From: VFKU01 sp964620045
Lineage (GTDB): Bacteria; Hydrogenedentota; Hydrogenedentia; Hydrogenedentales; GCA-2746185
Assembly: GCA_964620045.1 (NCBI GenBank)
Contig: CAZUJL010000020.1
Coordinates: 10,617-74,616 of the forward strand
DNA: 64,000 bases
Reading direction: 5' to 3'
Part shown: positions 28,106 through 37,427 of the stretch, in pieces
How the letters are laid out: every line of letters begins with the position of its first letter
How positions within the stretch are numbered: the first letter of the stretch is position 1
The notes under the pieces: generated by a model
The model's input: only the letters and a program-made list of their open reading frames with translations
What the model was told of the DNA's origin: nothing
Database searches by the model: none
Position numbers and translations under genes: made by a program

Positions 28106-29062
28106 CTACTCAGAATCGCGCTTGCCCGCCCAGATTTGCCGGTCGATCATTGTGATGTATTCGGACCAGCTCTGGCCCTTGGATTGCGACTCTTCGATCA
28201 CGCGGTTGAAGGCGTCGGTCTGCGCGTCGAGATCGTCGATGAGCGCGAGCACCATCGCTTCGAGCGTTTTCGGCACGACGGGCGAGCCCTGATCGAGCGT
28301 GGCGTGATGCGAGAGGATCATGTGCTGTATTTCGGTGCGCGTGGTTTCCGGGAAGCCCTCGATCGTGCGCATTTTGGCGTTGGCCATATCGAGACCGATC
28401 GAGACGTGGCCAAGCAGCTTGCCGACGGTCGTGTAGTCGACATACAGCCCCTGCGACAGCTCCTCGGTCTTGCCGAGGTCGTGCAGGAAAATGCCCATCA
28501 TCAGCAGGTCGCGGTCGATGGCGGGGAACAGTTCGCACATCACCTCGGCGATACGCGTCATTTCAAAACAATGCTGCGCGAGGCCGCCGGGATAGGCGTG
28601 GTGCCACTTTTTGCCGGCGGCGGCATTCGCGAACTTGTCCATGAAACCTGCATCGGTCAGAAACGCGTCGGCGAGCTGGCGCAGCCACGGGTCCTGCACG
28701 GAACGCACCACGCCGAGGAAACGCTGCACGCCGTCGCCGGCTTCTTCGGGCACGAAGGTGAGGTCGGTGGAATCGTAGTCGCTCTGCTTCAGCGGAAGGA
28801 TCTGGTCGACGCGAAGCTGCAGGCGCCCCTGGTAGTTGCCGACCGTCGCGCGCACGTTGACGACGTCGCCGAGCTCAAACCGGGTCGCCATCGCCTCGGC
28901 GTTGTTCCACACCACGCCGCCGATCTCGCCGGTCTTGTCGCGAAACACCAGGCCCAGAAACTTACCGCCGCTCTGGGTGTTGCGCAGGTCCTTGCGGGTG
29001 GCCACGTAGTAGTCGTTCACCACGTCGCCTTCTTGCAGAAGATTCACGAACTGCTTTTTCAT
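28106..29062 (-). CDS. OB-fold/HD-domain 3'-5' exoribonuclease, YhaM-like
   Basis: 318 residues. The N-terminal 95 residues form an OB-fold (FLGLVFRDKTGEIGGVVWNN, GDVVNVRATVGNYQGRLQL). The C-terminal HD domain shows GLAQHCFEM, FLHDLGK and MILSHHATLDQGS, giving the metal-binding His and Asp residues, and ALIDDLDAQTDAF. This architecture matches YhaM/CBF1 nucleases, which trim RNA or DNA from the 3' end. It is a single gene convergent with the flagellin operon. Confidence 0.85.
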   Translation of the reverse strand: MKKQFVNLLQEGDVVNDYYVATRKDLRNTQSGGKFLGLVFRDKTGEIGGVVWNNAEAMATRFELGDVVNVRATVGNYQGRLQLRVDQILPLKQSDYDSTDLTFVPEEAGDGVQRFLGVVRSVQDPWLRQLADAFLTDAGFMDKFANAAAGKKWHHAYPGGLAQHCFEMTRIAEVMCELFPAIDRDLLMMGIFLHDLGKTEELSQGLYVDYTTVGKLLGHVSIGLDMANAKMRTIEGFPETTRTEIQHMILSHHATLDQGSPVVPKTLEAMVLALIDDLDAQTDAFNRVIEESQSKGQSWSEYITMIDRQIWAGKRDSE

Positions 29063-29141
29063 TACACCCCGATTCTAATGGGAAATATAGGCCAATCACG
29101 GTATCGCTTTGCGGGAAATTGATCAACTCCGCGCCGGGTTT

Positions 29142-30101
29142 TCAGGGCAGCGGCGCAGTCGGTTCGTCCGCCGGTTCGAGGAGGTCCTGCTTCGGCGGCT
29201 CCGCCTTGGGCTCCGTTTTCGGTGTGGCCTTGGGTTCGGCCGGCGCAGGCGCCTTTGCCGGGGCTTCCTCTTTCTTGGCGGGGGTCTCGTCCTTCTTCGC
29301 AGCTTCCTCACCGGCGGGGGCAGCCTCGCCCGCTTCGCCGTCCGCGGCCGCGGCCTCGTCTTCCTCCGACTTCGGCGGTTCCGGCACGCGGAACACGAAT
29401 ACGCGGTTGTCGAGGGTGGTGTAGCCCTCCATTGCGCCCCAGTGAATGCCGTACACACCCGGCTCGAGCGCGCGGCCAATCACCACGCGCTGCAACAAGG
29501 ACTCCGACTGATCCATGGGCTCGAGTCCCACGGCCGCCGTACCGGCTTCCACCCACACTTCGATGGACTTGTCTTCAATGCCCGCCTGGCGCGCCTCTTC
29601 GGGCACGAGGCGGGAAAGCTGCGCATTGTAGCGGGGCGTGCGGTGAGTCAGCAGAAAGGGCTCGCTGGTGGATTCAATTACCTCGGCCGGCAACTCAATA
29701 CCGAAGGCCGCGGAGCCGTCCTTCAGATAGTGCTGCTTGGGCAAGGCCCAGCTCGTCTCGTGGTAGGTCAGCGGCGTGACGTCGTAGACGCCGGCGTTCA
29801 TCGGCAACACCCACATCGACACTTCCGGTGTTGCGCCACGGCGCTTGCTCTCGAGCGCGAGCTGCGCGGAGGTGTATCCGCTCTTGGAGAACGCGAGCGT
29901 GACCGGCCCTGGCGGCGCTTCGATGCGATAGTGCCCGAGGCCATCACTGAGATCCTGCGTGGAGGTGCCGGAAACGGCGACCGTGACACCCGGCAAGGCT
30001 TCGCCGCGCCGGTTGGTCACGCGGCCTTCGATGTACGAACGATCGCAAGCGGCGACAAAAATCGCCAGACCGAGCAGGGCAAAAAATCGACGTCGGTTCA
30101 T
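29142..30101 (-). CDS. Lipoprotein with carboxypeptidase-regulatory-like domain and Ala/Pro/Lys/Glu-rich tail
   Basis: 319 residues. The signal (FFALLGLAIFVAAC) ends in a lipobox. An Ig-like CarboxypepD_reg domain follows: YIEGRVTNRRGEALPGVTVA and DGLGHYRIEAPPGPVTLAFS. A second region (YNAQLSRLVPEEARQAGIED to VYGIHWGAMEGYTTLDNRVF) is not recognised. The last 85 residues are low-complexity Ala/Pro/Lys/Glu, likely a flexible cell-envelope spacer. It overlaps the preceding gene by 4 bp. Confidence 0.65.
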   Translation of the reverse strand: MNRRRFFALLGLAIFVAACDRSYIEGRVTNRRGEALPGVTVAVSGTSTQDLSDGLGHYRIEAPPGPVTLAFSKSGYTSAQLALESKRRGATPEVSMWVLPMNAGVYDVTPLTYHETSWALPKQHYLKDGSAAFGIELPAEVIESTSEPFLLTHRTPRYNAQLSRLVPEEARQAGIEDKSIEVWVEAGTAAVGLEPMDQSESLLQRVVIGRALEPGVYGIHWGAMEGYTTLDNRVFVFRVPEPPKSEEDEAAAADGEAGEAAPAGEEAAKKDETPAKKEEAPAKAPAPAEPKATPKTEPKAEPPKQDLLEPADEPTAPLP

Positions 30102-30877
30102 GGGACGTTTACCGTACGGCCGTCGCGGTAAATCACCAGTGAGTCGCGGCCGGAATGCTTGAACTTGGAAATGCTCATCACACGGTGCGCCGCGTCCGAC
30201 TTGCCTTCGTCGGCAAATCGCCGCGCCGCCGATACGTCGTCGAACACTTCGATGTTGATGTTGTCATAGGCCTTGTAGTTTTTGCGCAAATCCTGTCCCA
30301 GTTGTTTGAGAGCCGCCTCGGACATCTTCGGCGGCACGGCCAGTGCCAGGCCGATCAGCGAGGCCACGTTGCCCGGCAGGCTTTTGGCCACTTCGGGGCT
30401 GCGGCCCCACTCGCTTACTACCGTGTATTCCTCGGCGGGGGAGGAAGGATTCGCTGTTTCCTTGCGCTCCGCAAACGGCGCGGGCTCCTTCAGAATCGAC
30501 TCGATCATTTCGCGGTTCGGAATCGGCACAGGCGGCAGACCGTCGCCCTTGCCACCGAACCGGAGCCGCAACGCCTGTCGCAGCTTTTCATTCTCATCCT
30601 CGAGCTGCTCGATGGCGTCGGTTTTTTGCGTCAATTGCTCTTCCATGCGCTGCATTTGCTCGCGCAGGTCGTCGATTTGCGTCTGCAATTCCTTGTCCTG
30701 TGCGGAGGCGGGCGAGGTGGCGGGATCGCCGAGTTTGTTGATCTCGCTGTCGAGTACTTCCAGCGGCGGCTTTTCGACGGGGGCTTTTTCTTTCTTTTTC
30801 TGGGCGACGCTCTCGCCGTTGATCGACAACAATCCGACCACGGCTAGACACGTTATGAGCGTATACGCCCTGAGCAC
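30098..30877 (-). CDS. Exported coiled-coil protein, function unknown
   Basis: 259 residues from a GTG at 30877, eight bases after GGGGG; the longer frame to 31051 overlaps the carboxypeptidase gene and has no signal. A signal peptide (YTLITCLAVVGLLSINGESVA) is followed by a Lys/Glu stretch and a coiled coil at about residues 60-100 (LQTQIDDLREQMQRMEEQL). The C-terminal half (FDDVSAARRFADEGKSDAAH, DSLVIYRDGRTVNVP) is unrecognised. It is translationally coupled to the lipoprotein gene, suggesting a shared envelope role. Confidence 0.6.
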   Translation of the reverse strand: MLRAYTLITCLAVVGLLSINGESVAQKKKEKAPVEKPPLEVLDSEINKLGDPATSPASAQDKELQTQIDDLREQMQRMEEQLTQKTDAIEQLEDENEKLRQALRLRFGGKGDGLPPVPIPNREMIESILKEPAPFAERKETANPSSPAEEYTVVSEWGRSPEVAKSLPGNVASLIGLALAVPPKMSEAALKQLGQDLRKNYKAYDNINIEVFDDVSAARRFADEGKSDAAHRVMSISKFKHSGRDSLVIYRDGRTVNVP

Positions 30878-30941
30878 AAATGGAACCCCCTGGTGACGCC
30901 TGACACGAGAATCATACCAATCTTGCGGCGGGCGGTTCCGG

Positions 30942-32486
30942 CTAGGCGGTGCGCCGCCGCGACGCAAGGCCCCACAGGCCCACGAGGGCCAACGCACCGG
31001 CGAGCGCGGCGAGTGCGCCCTCGTTCGGCCCATGCAAACCAACGGCGGCAACCATCGGCACGTTGACGACCGTGGCGGCGCCGGACGTGACGACGACGTC
31101 CTCCACCGTGACCGGGTCGTAGCCCACGGCTTCGAACTGCAGGTCGTAGGTGCCGGGCAACAGAATGCGGTAGTAGTCGCCGTGCGTCATGTCGGGGAAC
31201 ACGGGCTGAGGATTGCCGACAACGGTGATGTACGCAAAGATCGGATCGCCGGTATCCACATCGGTCACGGTGCCGCGCACGCCACGGTGCACCCACGCGA
31301 GATACGCGAGCATGGAATCGCGGTTGTCGTCCCAATAGTCCGGCAGCTTGCTCTGTCCGGGGCGTTTCGGCGTCGCCAACTCGATCGTGACTTCCGCCGT
31401 ACCGAGATACCGATACACCCAATCCTGCATGCCGCCGTTGATGATGTACCAGTCGTTGCCGTTCACGAGGCCGTTGTTGAAGGGGCCGTTGTCGTTGTTG
31501 GACATCGGGGGATTGTTTTGCGCGTACGACGTGGACATCGCCACATACAACGCATCGTCGGGCGATGGCGCGGGCACATAACTGGGCAGGGGCGGATCGG
31601 CGTCGTAGGGATAACTCACCACCACGGCGCCGGTGTGGAAATTGGCCGACAACACAAAGGAATTCTGCGCGGACCAATGCATCAGGTGCTTCACTTCCGG
31701 CTGCAACCTGGTGTCGTCCGGATAGCTGAACCACAGGGTCTTGTCGTAGTCGGAGGGGTAATCCGGGAACGAGCGATTCAGATCGAAACCGTTGGCATTT
31801 TCGCGTGTGCCGTCTTCCAAACCATCGGGATTCATCAACGGCAGAATCCAAATCGCGGTGTTGTTCACGAGGCTCGTCACGGTGCTGTCGCTGCCGTAGT
31901 TGCTCAGCAGATAATCGATGAAATAAAGGCACATCTCCGTGCCGACGGGTTCGTTTCCGTGCATCGTCGACACGTACTTGAACTCGGGTTCGATCTCGTC
32001 CAACAGCGGATTGTCTGAAATGAGAATGGCCCAGAGTTCGCGGCCTTCCACGGACTTCCCCACGGAAATTAGCCGCGTGAGCGACGGATATGTCGATGCA
32101 AACGTCTGCATTGCGGTGGTCAGCTCGGCGTAGCTGTGATACTGGCCCAAGCCGCCGCGCGGTCCCGCGGGATAGTCTGGCGGCGAGGGTTGCGTGGCTT
32201 CGATGGTGACGTTGTAGCCATGGCGGACGAGGTAGTCGTATTCACCCGGCGTGGCGTAGATCTCGGCGTGATCGGAGCTAACGTGATCGATATTGAAGCC
32301 GAGCCGGGCGAGTTGCTCGAGGGCGGCCGGGTCGGCGGGCCGAAGGGTCAACTCGTACACAATGCCGCGCCGCGGGCCCGCCGCATTGCCCACCAATTGC
32401 GCATGCACCGGCGCGGAGAACGCGGCGGCTATGGCTATAACGGCGATACATCGACACGACCCGCGTTGCACGGAATTCCCCTTCAT
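30942..32486 (-). CDS. Secreted M14 zinc carboxypeptidase with C-terminal anchor
   Basis: 514 residues. A signal peptide (VIAIAAAFSAPVHAQ) precedes a short propeptide and the M14 domain. Zinc ligands appear as MHGNEPVG (H-x-x-E) and the later NFHTGAVVVSYPYD; the catalytic Glu is in AEVTIELATPK. Next is a carboxypeptidase-regulatory-like beta domain (GVRGTVTDVDTGDPIFAYIT). The C-terminus is a hydrophobic helix followed by RRRTA, like a surface-sorting signal. It resembles carboxypeptidase T/D types that trim peptides; this could feed the Opp importer. Confidence 0.87.
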   Translation of the reverse strand: MKGNSVQRGSCRCIAVIAIAAAFSAPVHAQLVGNAAGPRRGIVYELTLRPADPAALEQLARLGFNIDHVSSDHAEIYATPGEYDYLVRHGYNVTIEATQPSPPDYPAGPRGGLGQYHSYAELTTAMQTFASTYPSLTRLISVGKSVEGRELWAILISDNPLLDEIEPEFKYVSTMHGNEPVGTEMCLYFIDYLLSNYGSDSTVTSLVNNTAIWILPLMNPDGLEDGTRENANGFDLNRSFPDYPSDYDKTLWFSYPDDTRLQPEVKHLMHWSAQNSFVLSANFHTGAVVVSYPYDADPPLPSYVPAPSPDDALYVAMSTSYAQNNPPMSNNDNGPFNNGLVNGNDWYIINGGMQDWVYRYLGTAEVTIELATPKRPGQSKLPDYWDDNRDSMLAYLAWVHRGVRGTVTDVDTGDPIFAYITVVGNPQPVFPDMTHGDYYRILLPGTYDLQFEAVGYDPVTVEDVVVTSGAATVVNVPMVAAVGLHGPNEGALAALAGALALVGLWGLASRRRTA

Positions 32487-32596
32487 CCGTGTGAATTTTA
32501 CCAGAACAGACCGTTTATTCAGCAGTGCTCACAGAATGGAAACGATCATTTGTTAGACTTGTCGCTTCTACATTCATTCACCCAAGGATGGTAGCC

Positions 32597-34207
32597 ATGT
32601 TCCATCGAATTGTCGCGTTCGTAGTGGCGTTTGCGCTGACTGCGCCCTCGCTTTGGGCGGAAAAACCGGCGCTTGTCGTGTATTTCGTCGTCGACCAGCT
32701 TCGCGGCGACATCCCGTTGCAGTACAAGGACCGCTTCGGCGAGGGCGGGTTCCGGCGCTTCCTCGATCAAGGCACCATCTACACCAACGCGCACTATCGT
32801 CACGCGATCACGTTTACCGGATGCGGCCACGCGACGCTCGGCACGGGCGGCAATCCGCGCGAGCACGGCATCATCGCCAACGACTGGACGGACCCCGCGA
32901 CGGGCAAGAATGTGTATTGCTCGGAGGACCAAGCGCACAAACTGCTGGGCACGCAGACGGGCGAGCATTCGGGCACGTCGCCGAAGAACTTGCAAGTGCC
33001 GACCCTGGCCGAATCGCTCATTGATGCCAGCGGCGGGGAATCGCGCGTGTTTGGTGTGTCGGGCAAGGACCGCGGCGCAATCCTCATGGCGGGGGCGAAA
33101 GGCAAGGCCTTCTGGTTCAGCAACGAGACCGGCGGATTCGTGACGAGCGACTACTACTATCCGGAGTATCCGGCGTGGGTGGCCGCCTTCAACACGCCGC
33201 CACCCGCGGACAAATATCTGGGCAAGACGTGGGAGCTGTTCCGGCCGGAGGCCGAATACACACATCCTGACGAGCGCCCGACGGAGGTGGCGAATCCCAT
33301 CATCGGCGGCGTGTTTCCGCATTCGTTTGAAGGTCTCGACGCGCGCAAGCTCTACAGCATCATGTCGGTCACGCCGTATTCGGATGAAATGACCATAAGC
33401 TTCGCGAAGGCGATCGTCGAGAACGAAAAACTCGGCCAAGGCGCGGCGACGGATATGCTGACGGTGAGCCTCTCCGCCACCGACATCATCGGGCACCAAT
33501 TTGGTCCGGAAAGCCGCGAGCACGAGGACCAGATCCTGCGGCTCGACGCGCAGCTCGCGTCGTTCTTCAGCTTCCTCGACGAAAAAATCGGCACGGGGAA
33601 ATACCTCGCGGTGTTGAGCGCCGATCACGGCGTCGATGGCAATCCCGACGAAAAACCGAGCGGCCAGACGAACCCCGTCGACATGGTGAAGGCCGTGAAG
33701 GACGCGCTGAAGGGCAAGTACGGCGACACCGAGGAGTACGTGCAGGTATTCACGGCGCCATACATCGTGTTTACACCCGCGCTGGTGGAATCGCGGCCGG
33801 CGGACATTCCCGCGATGGAAGACCTCGCGGCGGAAGTGCTGCGCGGCGTGCCGGGCGTGGCCTACGCAATTCCCGCGCACAAGATCGTCGCGGGCGAACT
33901 CGATGCCGCGAACCCGATCATGGATAAGGTCGCGCGCTCTTTTCATCCGGGGCGTTCCGGCAATATCTACGTCGTGCAGGACGCGTATCACCGGTTCTTC
34001 TCCGGCAAGCCGACGTCGAGCGCGACACACGGCTCGCCGTATCCCTACGACACCTACGTGCCGGTGTACTTCTACGGCCCCGGCATCCCCGCGAAGGAAG
34101 TGGACGATCTCGTCGGGCCGGAGAACATCGTGCCCACGCTGGCCACGCTCCTCGGCGTTCCCATTCCGTCCGGCGCGAAGGAAGCGCCGCTCAAGGTTCT
34201 CCCCTAG
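32597..34207 (+). CDS. PafA-like alkaline phosphatase / type I phosphodiesterase
   Basis: 536 residues from the ATG at 32597, eight bases after AAGGA; earlier in-frame ATGs are less well placed. A signal peptide ends LTAPSLWA. The family opening VVYFVVDQLRGD holds the first metal Asp, and RHAITFTGCGHATLGTG holds the likely Thr nucleophile. LSATDIIGHQFGPES and VLSADHGVDGNPDE give further metal ligands, and THGSPYPYDTYVPVYFYGPG the last His. The enzyme should release phosphate from organic monoesters in the periplasm. It sits directly before a PhoX-like gene. Confidence 0.82.
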   Translation: MFHRIVAFVVAFALTAPSLWAEKPALVVYFVVDQLRGDIPLQYKDRFGEGGFRRFLDQGTIYTNAHYRHAITFTGCGHATLGTGGNPREHGIIANDWTDPATGKNVYCSEDQAHKLLGTQTGEHSGTSPKNLQVPTLAESLIDASGGESRVFGVSGKDRGAILMAGAKGKAFWFSNETGGFVTSDYYYPEYPAWVAAFNTPPPADKYLGKTWELFRPEAEYTHPDERPTEVANPIIGGVFPHSFEGLDARKLYSIMSVTPYSDEMTISFAKAIVENEKLGQGAATDMLTVSLSATDIIGHQFGPESREHEDQILRLDAQLASFFSFLDEKIGTGKYLAVLSADHGVDGNPDEKPSGQTNPVDMVKAVKDALKGKYGDTEEYVQVFTAPYIVFTPALVESRPADIPAMEDLAAEVLRGVPGVAYAIPAHKIVAGELDAANPIMDKVARSFHPGRSGNIYVVQDAYHRFFSGKPTSSATHGSPYPYDTYVPVYFYGPGIPAKEVDDLVGPENIVPTLATLLGVPIPSGAKEAPLKVLP

Positions 34208-34295
34208 TCTCAATCGCACGCACGTCTAATTCATCGCTAACACGCGGTTGGTACGGTCGCAGCTTGTGTCCGTATCACCAGCGAGGGATCGTGCG

Positions 34296-35693
34296 ATGAA
34301 TTCCACCCGGCGGCAGTTTCTGAAACAGTGTGGCGCGGTGAGCCTTGGGTTCGCGGGCCTGCAAACGATGTTTGTGCGCACGGCGAATGCCCTGCCCGAT
34401 CCGGGCCGCGCGGCCGAAGCCACGCTCGGGCCACTCCTCAAAGATCCACGCGGTCTGCTCGACCTGCCCGAAGGCTTCACCTACAACGTGTTCTCGATCG
34501 CCGGGCAGACGATGACTGACGGCTTCGAAGTGCCCGGCGCGGCGGACGGCATGGCGGCGTTCCCCGGCCCGGACGGCAAGACGATCCTCGTGCGTAACCA
34601 CGAGCTGTACGGAGACATCGCGGCGAACGGCCCCTTCGGCCGAGGCAACGAGTTGTTCAAAAACATCGATCCGAAAATGCTGTATGACGCGGGCCACGGC
34701 AAGACACCGGGCCTCGGCGGCACGACGACGATCCTGTTCGACACACGCACGCAGACGAAGGAAGACGAGCGCCTGAGCCTCGCGGGCACGCTGCGCAATT
34801 GCGCCGGCGGGCCGACGCCGTGGAACTCGTGGATCACGTGCGAGGAAACGGTGCTGCGCGCGGGCGAGGAATGCGAGAAGGACCACGGCTACAACTTTGA
34901 AGTGCGCGCGCAGTTTCGCGGCGGACTCGCCGATCCCGTACCCCTGACGGCGATGGGCCGCTTTAATCACGAAGCGGTCGCGGTCGATGCCGCCTCAGGG
35001 ATCGTGTACCAGACCGAGGACCGGCAGGACGGCGTACTCTACCGGTACATTCCGAACACGCCCGGCCAGCTGGTGAACGGCGGGCGCCTGCAGGCGCTCA
35101 TGGTGCGCGATCAGGCCTCGCTCGATACGCGCAACTGGGACGTCGCGCCGGCCGTGTCGCGCGGGCAGAAGCTGCCCGTGCAGTGGGTCGATCTACGCCT
35201 CGTGGAATCGCCGGAAGACGACCTGCGCTACCGTGCCTTCGAACGCGGCGCGGCACGCTTTGCGCGCGGCGAAGGCATGTGGGCCGGCAAGGACGGCATC
35301 TACTTCGCCTGCACCTCGGGCGGGCGCGCGCACCGGGGACAGATCTGGCGCTATGTACCGAGCGCGACGGAGGGCACGGCGGACGAAGCCGCGAATGCGG
35401 GCACGCTGGAGCTGTTCGTGGAACCGAACGACAGCGGGCTCATCGACAATGCCGACAACCTCACCGTCGCGCCCTGGGGCGATCTCGTCGTCTGCGAAGA
35501 CGGCGACGGCGAGCAATTCGTCGTGGGCGTGACGCCGAAGGGCGAGTTCTACCGCATCGCGCGCAACGCCACCGGCGACAGCGAATTCGCCGGCGCGTGC
35601 TTCTCGCCGGACGGCACGACGCTGTTTGTAAACATCCAGCACATGGGCCTGTCGCTCGCGATCACGGGCCCCTGGCAGAAACGACTCGCTTAG
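34296..35693 (+). CDS. PhoX-family (DUF839) phosphatase, Tat-exported
   Basis: 465 residues from the ATG at 34296 after GAGGGA. A Tat signal (RRQFLKQ then a weakly hydrophobic stretch) fits export of a folded metalloprotein. The body matches PhoX/DUF839: TILVRNHELYG, NCAGGPTPWNSWITCEE, GRFNHEAVAVDA, VYQTEDRQDGVLYRYIPN and FACTSGGRAHRGQIWRY. PhoX enzymes are Ca/Fe-dependent alkaline phosphatases; some relatives only carry the propeller. It is convergent with, and overlaps by 4 bp, the ligase gene. Confidence 0.82.
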   Translation: MNSTRRQFLKQCGAVSLGFAGLQTMFVRTANALPDPGRAAEATLGPLLKDPRGLLDLPEGFTYNVFSIAGQTMTDGFEVPGAADGMAAFPGPDGKTILVRNHELYGDIAANGPFGRGNELFKNIDPKMLYDAGHGKTPGLGGTTTILFDTRTQTKEDERLSLAGTLRNCAGGPTPWNSWITCEETVLRAGEECEKDHGYNFEVRAQFRGGLADPVPLTAMGRFNHEAVAVDAASGIVYQTEDRQDGVLYRYIPNTPGQLVNGGRLQALMVRDQASLDTRNWDVAPAVSRGQKLPVQWVDLRLVESPEDDLRYRAFERGAARFARGEGMWAGKDGIYFACTSGGRAHRGQIWRYVPSATEGTADEAANAGTLELFVEPNDSGLIDNADNLTVAPWGDLVVCEDGDGEQFVVGVTPKGEFYRIARNATGDSEFAGACFSPDGTTLFVNIQHMGLSLAITGPWQKRLA

Positions 35694-37321
35694 CCGTTCG
35701 TCGCCGCGTAGTCGCCAAACTGCTCGCGCAGTTTCAGTTTGTTGAATTTGCCGACGCTGGTTTTCGGAACTTCGTCGATGAAGACCACGCTATCGGGCAC
35801 CATCCACTTCGCGATGCGTTCGGCCAGGTAATTCTTGATATCGGCCTCGCTCGCGGATTGGCCCTTCTTGAGCACCACACAGGCCAGCGGGCGCTCGTCC
35901 CACTTCGGATGCGGGATCGCGATCACGGCCGCCTCCGCCACGGCCGGATGGCCCATGATCATGTTTTCCAGATCGACCGAACTGATCCATTCGCCGCCGG
36001 ACTTCACGAGGTCCTTCGCGCGGTCCTGAATCTTGATGTAGCCAATTTCGTCGATGGTCACGATGTCGCCGGTCTTGAACCAGCCATCGTCCGTGAAGCG
36101 GTCCGCCGCATCCGGGCGGTTGTAGTACGCGCTCGCGATCCACGGCCCGCGCACTTCGAGCTCGCCCATGGTCTTGCCGTCCCACGGGATCAGGCCCGCG
36201 TCTGACCGGCCGCGGATCTCAACCATCGGCGCGGGTGTGCCCTGCATCGCGCGGTACTCGTATTGCGTGTCCAGCGGCTTCGTGCGCAGGTCGCTGTTGA
36301 GGTTCGACACCGTGCCCATCGGCGAGAGTTCCGTCATGCCCCACGCCTGCACGATGTTGAGGCCGTGCTTCTCCTGCATGTTCTTCATCAGGCTCACGGG
36401 CACGGCGGACCCGCCGACGATCATCTTGCGCAACTTCTTGAGGTTGTACTTACCGGGATTCGCATCGAGCGTTTGCAGAATGCCCTGCCAAATCGTCGGC
36501 ACACCGGCCGTCATCGTCACGCCTTCCTGCTCGAGGTCTTCCAGCAGGCTTGGCACGTCGAGGAACGGCCCCGGAAACACCAGTTTCGGCCCCGCCATGC
36601 CGGCAGCGTACGGCAGGCCCCAGGCGTTCGCGTGGAACATCGGCACGATCGGCAACAGCACGTCGGACTCGCGCAAATCGTGCACATCGGACATCATCGA
36701 GCCCAGCGAATGCAGCACCATCGAGCGGTGCGAATACAGCACGCCCTTCGGCCGCCCCGTGGTACCCGAGGTGTAGCAGGTCGCCGCGGCCTGCTTCTCG
36801 CGCAACTTGATGGCGTTGTAGTCGAACTTCTTGTCGTCTTCCGCGCCGATGAATTGCTCGAAGTCGATCATGCCCTTCGGCATCGGCTCGTGCGAGCTGC
36901 GGATCATGATGTAGTGCTGCGCCTTGATGCGATCTTTAAAATTGTTCAGCAGCGGCAACAGCGACTCGTCGAAAATGATCGCGCGATCGCTCGCGTCGTT
37001 CGCGATGTATTCGAGATCATCCGGGTGCAGGCGCAGGTTCAGCGTGTGCAGCACGGCGCCGATGATGGGAATCGCGAAGTACGCCTCGAAGTGGCGGTAG
37101 TGGTTCCAGCACAGCGTGCCGACGGCCTCGCCCGGTTTGATGCCCAGGCGCTGCAGCGCCAGCGCGAGTTTCTTTGTGCGCTTGACCATATCGCCGTAGG
37201 TGTAACGGTGGAAGGATTTGTCCGGCTGGCGAGTGACGATTTCCTTCTTGTAGAAATGCTGCTCCGCGCGACGCAGCACTGCGTCCAGCGTCAGATCGAA
37301 ATCCATCATCAAGCCGTCCAT
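35690..37321 (-). CDS. Long-chain fatty-acid-CoA ligase (AMP-binding enzyme)
   Basis: 543 residues. The adenylate-forming signature YTSGTTGRPKGVLYSHRS lies near residue 190; other core motifs are WGMTELSP, GWFKTGDIVTID and DRAKDLVKSGGEWIS, with the catalytic Lys near the end in KTSVGKFNKLKL. These place it among medium/long-chain acyl-CoA ligases that activate fatty acids. Start 37321 follows GAGGAG by about five bases. It is a single gene here, with no beta-oxidation partners. Confidence 0.88.
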   Translation of the reverse strand: MDGLMMDFDLTLDAVLRRAEQHFYKKEIVTRQPDKSFHRYTYGDMVKRTKKLALALQRLGIKPGEAVGTLCWNHYRHFEAYFAIPIIGAVLHTLNLRLHPDDLEYIANDASDRAIIFDESLLPLLNNFKDRIKAQHYIMIRSSHEPMPKGMIDFEQFIGAEDDKKFDYNAIKLREKQAAATCYTSGTTGRPKGVLYSHRSMVLHSLGSMMSDVHDLRESDVLLPIVPMFHANAWGLPYAAGMAGPKLVFPGPFLDVPSLLEDLEQEGVTMTAGVPTIWQGILQTLDANPGKYNLKKLRKMIVGGSAVPVSLMKNMQEKHGLNIVQAWGMTELSPMGTVSNLNSDLRTKPLDTQYEYRAMQGTPAPMVEIRGRSDAGLIPWDGKTMGELEVRGPWIASAYYNRPDAADRFTDDGWFKTGDIVTIDEIGYIKIQDRAKDLVKSGGEWISSVDLENMIMGHPAVAEAAVIAIPHPKWDERPLACVVLKKGQSASEADIKNYLAERIAKWMVPDSVVFIDEVPKTSVGKFNKLKLREQFGDYAATNG

Positions 37322-37427
37322 GCGATCTCCTCATCTCGTCCGGGGGTGCCAAAAATGGGCCAAAAACCATTGAAAAATAGCAAACGGCCCGCACGCGGTC
37401 AACGCGCGAGCCGCGGTGGAAACAGGC

